Assembly: GCA_002695035.1 (NCBI GenBank)
Contig: NZNU01000063.1
Span: forward strand, 1 to 34,118
Direction of reading: 5' to 3'
Source: Micavibrio sp.
GTDB taxonomy: Bacteria > Pseudomonadota > Alphaproteobacteria > Micavibrionales > Micavibrionaceae
DNA length: 34,118 nt
The notes under the pieces are model-generated. The model searched no databases. It saw only the letters and a program-made list of their open reading frames with translations, and was not told where the DNA came from. This document shows, one piece after another, positions 30,904 through 34,118 of this stretch. The first letter of the stretch is position 1; each line of letters starts with the position of its first letter. A program made the translations under genes and the position numbers.

Positions 30904-31926
30904 ATGAGTTTACGCGTCAGAGAAGATTACAGAACACTATCGGGTACGGAAAAAGCCGCCATTTTTCTTTTGTCTCTTGGTGAGGAAAATACAGCCAAAG
31001 TCATGGAACATATGGATGATGAAGAGATTATGGAATTGTCTCAAACTATGGCCAATCTGGGGCGCGTCAGTGCTAATGTCGTTGAAAGGCTATTCATAGA
31101 CTTTGCCGAGCAGATGAGCAGTACGAGCTCTCTCGTTGGAACCCTGGACAGTACAGAGCGCCTCTTGATGCGTGTTCTGGGTGAAGACAAGGTCGGCGCA
31201 ATCATGGAGGAGATCCGTGGGCCGGCGGGTCGGACAATGTGGGAAAAGCTTGGGAATGTGAATGAGGAAATTCTCGCCAACTTCCTTCAAAAGGAATACC
31301 CCCAGACTGTCGCAGTGGTCTTATCTAAAATCTCGACAGATCATGCGGCGCGCGTGCTCGCTATGCTGCCAGACAATTTCGCGCTGGAGGTTATCCACCG
31401 TATGCTGCGCATGGAATCTGTGCAAAAAGATATATTGGAAGATGTCGAAAAGACGCTTCGTACTGAATTTATGACGAACCTTGCTAGAACGCAAAGACGT
31501 GACTCTCATGAACTTGTAGCTGACATCTTTAACAATTTGGAAAGATCGGCTGAAAGCAAGTTTATGGACCAGCTTGAAGGCAGTATGCCGGATTCCGCTG
31601 AAAAGATCAGGTCTTTGATGTTCACATTCGATGATCTTATTAAGTTGGATTCGACAGCGATACAAACACTCATTCGTGCTGTTGACAAAGATAAAATGCC
31701 AACTGCCCTGAAAGGCGCGGCAGACACCATTAAAGACCTGTTCTTTAGCAATATGTCGGAACGTGCCGCCAAAATCATGAAAGAGGATATGGCTGCAATG
31801 GGGCCTGTTCGCCTGAAAGACGTTGAGGAAGCGCAACAATATGTTGTAAATGTTGCAAAAGACCTTGAAGATCGCGGCGAAATCATCATTGCCTCTGGTG
31901 ATGCCGAAGACGAACTGGTTTATTAG
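30904..31926 (+). CDS. fliG: Motor switch protein FliG
   Basis: FliG is the C-ring protein that takes torque from the stator. The 340-residue product has the N-terminal FliF-binding domain ([31 protein letters not shown]), a middle domain with the EHPQ-type motif written EYPQ ([17 protein letters not shown]), and the C-terminal torque domain ([29 protein letters not shown]). These are in the expected order. The final helix ([22 protein letters not shown]) is canonical. AGGTAG is close before ATG 30904. Confidence 0.98.
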   Translation: MSLRVREDYRTLSGTEKAAIFLLSLGEENTAKVMEHMDDEEIMELSQTMANLGRVSANVVERLFIDFAEQMSSTSSLVGTLDSTERLLMRVLGEDKVGAIMEEIRGPAGRTMWEKLGNVNEEILANFLQKEYPQTVAVVLSKISTDHAARVLAMLPDNFALEVIHRMLRMESVQKDILEDVEKTLRTEFMTNLARTQRRDSHELVADIFNNLERSAESKFMDQLEGSMPDSAEKIRSLMFTFDDLIKLDSTAIQTLIRAVDKDKMPTALKGAADTIKDLFFSNMSERAAKIMKEDMAAMGPVRLKDVEEAQQYVVNVAKDLEDRGEIIIASGDAEDELVY

Positions 31927-31941
31927 AAAAAGTTTTGCACA

Positions 31942-32601
31942 ATGCCTACTAAAAAACCTTATTTATTTGATACGCACAGTTTCGACAGTGATGCGGTCGT
32001 AAAGCCGGAAGACACTGAGGAAGAAGATATGCCTGTGATTTTCTCGGAAGAGGAAGTTGAGGGCATGACAGCAGAATCTTACAAGCAAGGCAAGCAGGAC
32101 GGCTTCAGGGAATCCGAGGAAGGTTTTACAGGTCAGATTCATGCTGTTATCCAGAATATTGAAGGAAAGCTCGAAAGGCTTTTCGTGGATGAGCAGGATC
32201 GCGCAGAATTATTTGAAAAAGAGGTCATCTCTTTGACTTTCAAGATATTGCAGGCAGCATTTCCACATCTGAATAATGCCTATACGCTTGTAGAACTGCG
32301 TGAAGCTATCAGAACAAATTTGGATGAACATCTGGGCAAAGGGAAGGTTGTGATAAAGCTTCATTCCGATAATGTCGAGCCGATACAAAATTATATAGAT
32401 GCAAAATTTTCTGACCGCAGTGAATTTGTTGAGTTGAAAAAACAAAAAGATATGGGGCCGAAAGAGGTTGCAATGGAATGGTCGCATGGTGGTGCGATGG
32501 TCAATCTGGAGGATTTCCAGGGTAAAATTGAGAAACTTTTCATCGAAACGCTTGCAGGGGATGACCAAAACCCGCAAGATAGTGAAGGAAATCAGGAGTA
32601 A
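31942..32601 (+). CDS. fliH: Flagellar export ATPase regulator FliH
   Basis: FliH binds the export ATPase FliI and links it to the C ring through FliN. The 219-residue product has the FliH/YscL-type pattern: an acidic N-terminus, the SYKQGKQDGFRESEEGF stretch at about residues 48-64, and a C-terminal domain (SLTFKILQAAFPHLNNAYTL, then EWSHGGAMVNLEDFQGKIEKLFIETL). It lies between fliG and fliN, as in Caulobacter. FliI is not in the window. The Shine-Dalgarno is weak. Confidence 0.85.
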   Translation: MPTKKPYLFDTHSFDSDAVVKPEDTEEEDMPVIFSEEEVEGMTAESYKQGKQDGFRESEEGFTGQIHAVIQNIEGKLERLFVDEQDRAELFEKEVISLTFKILQAAFPHLNNAYTLVELREAIRTNLDEHLGKGKVVIKLHSDNVEPIQNYIDAKFSDRSEFVELKKQKDMGPKEVAMEWSHGGAMVNLEDFQGKIEKLFIETLAGDDQNPQDSEGNQE

Positions 32602-32604
32602 TTT

Positions 32605-33015
32605 ATGAGCGATGATAATACTGACGAGCAAATTGGAGAAGAGACTGTAGAAACAGGGGCGCCCGATACATCTGAAAGCAAAAAGGATTTTGATCTTGAT
32701 GAAATTCAGGAATCTTCCTCTGCTGTAGAAGAAGATGATTTTGAGGATGGGGAGGCGATGACCAAGGATGTCACTGCTATATATGACATTCCTGTTCAGG
32801 TCTCTGCCGTTTTAGGGCGATCTTCTATGCAGGTTTCACAATTGCTGAAACTTGGTCGTGGTGCTGTGGTCGAACTTGACCGCAAAGTTGGGGAAGCTAT
32901 TGATATATACGTCAATAATCGCCTCGTAGCACGTGGTGAGGTTGTCGTCGTTGAAGACAAGCTTGGTGTAACTATGACTGAAATTGTCAAGTCTGACCGC
33001 GGCGGGGAGCTGTAA
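32605..33015 (+). CDS. fliN: Motor switch protein FliN
   Basis: FliN forms the lower C ring with FliM. The 136-residue product has an acidic N-terminus of about 48 residues and a SpoA domain (about residues 50-130): AIYDIPVQVSAVLGRSSMQVSQLLKLGRGAVVEL, then GEAIDIYVNNRLVARGEVVVVEDKLGVTMTEI. All conserved positions are present. AGGAG precedes ATG 32605, three bases after the fliH stop. Confidence 0.97.
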   Translation: MSDDNTDEQIGEETVETGAPDTSESKKDFDLDEIQESSSAVEEDDFEDGEAMTKDVTAIYDIPVQVSAVLGRSSMQVSQLLKLGRGAVVELDRKVGEAIDIYVNNRLVARGEVVVVEDKLGVTMTEIVKSDRGGEL

Positions 33016-33021
33016 GCCAAG

Positions 33022-33888
33022 ATGGCAAAAGCAAAAACAGATCCACAATTGAGTTCGGAAGCGGCTGACACTGGCGGCGGCGCTAAATTACCTGTTGATA
33101 TTCCTTCATCAGATAAAATTTTAGATTTAACTACGATTATTGGCCTTTTTGTAGCTGTGGGACTTATATTTGCGGCTGCGTATCTTGGGCAAACAGGTGC
33201 TGACTTTTTCCAGCTTTCTGCAGTATTAATCGTTGTTTGCGGAACTTTGGCAGTAACGGCCATTTCTTATTCGGCAGGAGAGCTAAAGCATATTTATTCA
33301 GCGCTTGACCGCGTTTTTGTGCGTAAAATCCCCAAAGATAAACAAATGGCCGAACAGCTTGTTAATCTGGCTGTGCGTGTTAGAAAACACGGGCCTTTAT
33401 CTCTCACAAAAATCGAAGGTGAGCTCAGTAAAGAGCCGATGCTTGCCAAATCAATGGCAATGGTTGCAGATGGAACAGCACCTGAATCTATTGAAATTAT
33501 TCTCAAGACCGAAAGTGAGACTTTTCAGGAGAGTGCTTTTTTTGCAGCATCCGCCTTGCGCAAGGCGGGTGAGGTGGCTCCTGCCATGGGACTGATTGGG
33601 ACATTGGTGGGACTTGTGCAAATGTTGGCGCAGCTTGAAGACCCGTCAAGCATTGGGCCTGCCATGGCGCTTGCGCTTCTTACTACGTTTTACGGTGCCA
33701 TTTTAGGTACTGTTTTGCTAACACCTTTGTCTGTTAAGATGGAGCGTGCAGCCGAGCAGGAGTTATTGACCATGACTATGATAAGACTATCTGCTTTATC
33801 AATGGCAAAGCAGGAAAATCCAAGACATCTGGAAACAGTTCTGAACTCGCTTTTACCTGTAAAAGACCATATAAACTATTTTAGATAG
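33022..33888 (+). CDS. motA: Flagellar stator protein MotA
   Basis: MotA is the proton-channel stator subunit and engages FliG. The 288-residue product has four membrane segments. Family segments include TTIIGLFVAVGLIFAAAYL and LSAVLIVVCGTLAVTAIS near the start, then PESIEIILKTESETFQESAFF, and the conserved pore part KAGEVAPAMGLIGTLVGLVQML and TTFYGAILGTVLLTPLSVKM. Its partner MotB is encoded at 10 kb in another operon. It follows fliN by six bases and precedes flbD. The N-terminus has an extra 30 or so Ser/Ala/Gly-rich residues before the first helix. Confidence 0.95.
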   Translation: MAKAKTDPQLSSEAADTGGGAKLPVDIPSSDKILDLTTIIGLFVAVGLIFAAAYLGQTGADFFQLSAVLIVVCGTLAVTAISYSAGELKHIYSALDRVFVRKIPKDKQMAEQLVNLAVRVRKHGPLSLTKIEGELSKEPMLAKSMAMVADGTAPESIEIILKTESETFQESAFFAASALRKAGEVAPAMGLIGTLVGLVQMLAQLEDPSSIGPAMALALLTTFYGAILGTVLLTPLSVKMERAAEQELLTMTMIRLSALSMAKQENPRHLETVLNSLLPVKDHINYFR

Positions 33889-33912
33889 AACGAACGAAAA
33901 GATTAAATCATT

Positions 33913-34118
33913 ATGAGATTAATGTTAGTCGGACAATTAGAAGGCTATATTTCCACAGCGGGCAAAATCGCCTTGCAGCGCGGAGCAAAGGTTGTGCATT
34001 GCGAGGATACTATTGAAGCTTTAGGTGCCTTACGTAACGGAAAAGGTGCTGATGTTGCCATGGTTGATGTGAAACTCAAAATTGGCGAGTTTATTAAAAA
34101 GCTTGAAGAAGAGCGTAT
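33913..34118 (+). CDS. flbD: FlbD, NtrC-family flagellar regulator (N-terminal part only)
   Basis: The frame runs from ATG 33913 to the window edge, about 68 codons of a longer gene. It starts MRLMLVGQLEGYISTAGKIALQ, continues GAKVVHCEDTIEALGALRNG, and has GADVAMVDVKLKIGEF, matching the FlbD N-terminal receiver-like domain. FlbD activates sigma-54 flagellar promoters and represses early ones in Caulobacter, under FliX control. Its place after motA and in the CtrA-preceded fliF operon is as expected. The remaining AAA+ and DNA-binding domains lie beyond the window. Confidence 0.9.
   Translation, partial: MRLMLVGQLEGYISTAGKIALQRGAKVVHCEDTIEALGALRNGKGADVAMVDVKLKIGEFIKKLEEER

Noticed and set aside
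1-34118. CRISPR array, tRNA or rRNA genes
   Set aside because: No regularly spaced direct repeats, tRNA-like cloverleaf or rRNA-like stretch noticed on reading either strand.

Overview
The window is almost entirely a flagellar gene cluster from an alphaproteobacterium of moderate GC content. The lineage call rests on alphaproteobacterial markers: FlbT, FlaF, FliX, FlbD, a DUF6468 protein, a MotE-type protein, a DksA with only one of the usual zinc cysteines, and two exact TTAA-N7-TTAA CtrA boxes. Genus or family cannot be read from the sequence.

Layout. 1-1380: the 3' end of an unrecognised gene and an AsmA/DUF748-like membrane-anchored protein. 1394-4887, minus strand: flgB-flgC-fliE-fliQ-fliR-flhB (proximal rod and export gate) from a sigma-54-type promoter. 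4957-6769, plus strand: an FlhB C-domain-like protein, a small coiled-coil protein, fliO and fliP. 6778-14685, minus strand: a motor and switch operon read fliL-fliM-DUF6468-motE-(motB-like)-motB-(AMIN/TPR protein). 15031-18560, plus strand: flgF-flgG, then flgA-flgH (distal rod, P-ring chaperone, L-ring). 18.6-21.6 kb: a non-flagellar island with three hairpin terminators, holding an OmpR-type response regulator flanked by two related small secreted Cys-peptide genes, and a HELHH-motif protein. 21595-22590, minus strand: dksA and fliX. 22918-28446, plus strand: flgI-flgJ-(FlgN-like)-fliK, then a short flagellin-like gene with flbT and flaF; a FlaG-like gene converges on flaF. 29195-34118, plus strand: fliF-fliG-fliH-fliN-motA-flbD, running off the end.

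How it works together. The promoters recapitulate the hierarchy known from Caulobacter. CtrA boxes precede the early fliF operon, which encodes the MS ring, the C ring and FlbD. Sigma-54 promoters (TTGGCAYG spaced to GC) precede the later rod and ring genes flgB, flgF, flgA and flgI. A shared CGGAAAAAA-type motif near three of these is a candidate FlbD site, and fliX, encoding the FlbD partner, lies beside flgI. Genes for FlhA, FliI, FliJ, the hook (FlgE, FlgD), FlgK and FlgL are not in the window.

The most unusual parts are (1) the small-peptide / response-regulator / small-peptide unit at 18.8-20.1 kb; (2) the tandem MotB-like genes, of which the first has Ala where MotB has its proton-carrying Asp, in one operon with a 1003-residue periplasmic AMIN/TPR protein; and (3) a flagellin-like protein that seems to lack the usual N-terminal D0 segment.
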